6,023 nucleotides of DNA from Chitinivibrionia bacterium (lineage in GTDB: Bacteria > Krumholzibacteriota > Krumholzibacteriia > WVZY01). The stretch's first letter is position 1, and every line of letters begins with the position of its first letter. Both the position numbers and the translations under genes were made by a program. The notes beneath the pieces were generated by a model. It made no database searches and was not told the DNA's origin. It worked only from the letters and a program-made list of their open reading frames with translations. The stretch spans positions 1 through 6,023 of the forward strand of contig JACQXT010000041.1 in the NCBI GenBank assembly GCA_016208665.1. Reading direction: 5' to 3'. Shown here piece by piece: positions 5,784-6,023 of the stretch.

Positions 5784-6023
5784 TGCGATCCTCGAATCGC
5801 CTCGAATACCCGCGTGCTGTTGTATGCATCGATCGCAGCCTGCTTGTTTCCTTCGGGGTTGACCGGCACGGCCTCCAGAACGGCTTTGACGACGGAGTCG
5901 AGGCCGACCAGACCGGTGCTGCGGGCGAACGCTCCAAGAATAGCAGTGTTCACGATCGGAGTGGACCTGCTCCCCAATCTGTGTTTCCATGCGATCGTGT
6001 TGGCGTCGACGGCAGCGACGCGG
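5780..6023 (-). CDS. porC: 2-oxoacid (pyruvate):ferredoxin oxidoreductase gamma subunit, C-terminal part (start beyond right edge)
   Basis: The last 80 residues of the gamma subunit are visible, ending at the TGA at 5780-5782. The segment reads VDANTIAWKHRLGSRSTPIVN, then TAILGAFARSTGLVGLDSV, then NPEGNKQAAIDAYNS. This matches the PorC/VorC C-terminal pattern of Asp-Ala-x-x-Ile-Ala, Leu-Gly-x-x-x-x-x-Asn-Thr-Ala-x-Leu-Gly-Ala-x-Ala-x-x-Thr-Gly, then a helix with an Asn-x-x-Ala-x-x-x-x-Tyr pattern. In family structures the gamma subunit contributes to CoA binding and complex assembly. It is the first visible gene of the operon; its stop overlaps the next ATG by four bases. The 5' end and the operon promoter are outside the window. 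Confidence 0.85.
   Translation of the reverse strand, partial: RVAAVDANTIAWKHRLGSRSTPIVNTAILGAFARSTGLVGLDSVVKAVLEAVPVNPEGNKQAAIDAYNSTRVFEAIRGSQ

Noticed and set aside
4116..5990. Longer 624-residue version of the flavoprotein fusion
   Set aside because: The extra 69 residues lie within porC and have no homology features. The ATG at 5783 has a GAGG at good spacing and overlaps the porC stop as ATGA.

Overview
The window is GC-rich and almost entirely coding. Two gene blocks converge near position 2,100. The gene set is a multi-subunit 2-oxoacid:ferredoxin oxidoreductase, a flavoprotein-ferredoxin fusion, a lipobox-bearing GNA1162/CsgG-like lipoprotein and a GT4 glycosyltransferase. It suggests an anaerobic Gram-negative bacterium, possibly of the deltaproteobacterial/Desulfobacterota type and possibly from a metagenome. 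This placement is inferred from gene content only; no taxonomic marker gene is visible.

Left part (1-975). Two co-oriented minus-strand genes lie here: a small outer-envelope lipoprotein (148-843), followed 7 nt downstream by the first 46 codons of tadA (tRNA adenosine deaminase), which runs off the left edge. The 132-bp gap 844-975 is a divergent promoter region. A TTGACA-17-TACGCT promoter reads left into the lipoprotein gene. A TTGACA-18-TACACT promoter reads right, so close to the glycosyltransferase ATG that its mRNA would be leaderless or nearly so. A perfect 10-bp palindrome lies between the two -35 boxes.

Middle (976-2079). A single plus-strand GT4/GT-B glycosyltransferase, probably for a cell-surface glycan.

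Right part (2116-6023). A tightly overlapping minus-strand operon in the order porC (3' end only), GltD-like FAD oxidoreductase fused to a ferredoxin domain, porA, porB. It resembles the classical porC-porD-porA-porB order, with the small PorD ferredoxin replaced by a 555-aa flavoprotein with a PorD-like tail. The arrangement suggests electrons move from 2-oxoacid oxidation through PorB and the ferredoxin tail to FAD/NAD(P), or the reverse.

Two lesions affect this operon as given. First, porB carries an internal deletion plus frameshift that removes the conserved YMNTG-type cofactor-binding segment, so no functional beta subunit can be read. Second, the ferredoxin tail has Phe where the last Cys of its second 4Fe-4S motif should be. 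Either the operon is decaying in this strain, or one or both are sequence/assembly errors. I found no RNA genes, mobile elements, CRISPR arrays or convincing terminators, and no wholly new system. The most notable points are the fusion in the por operon and the two lesions.
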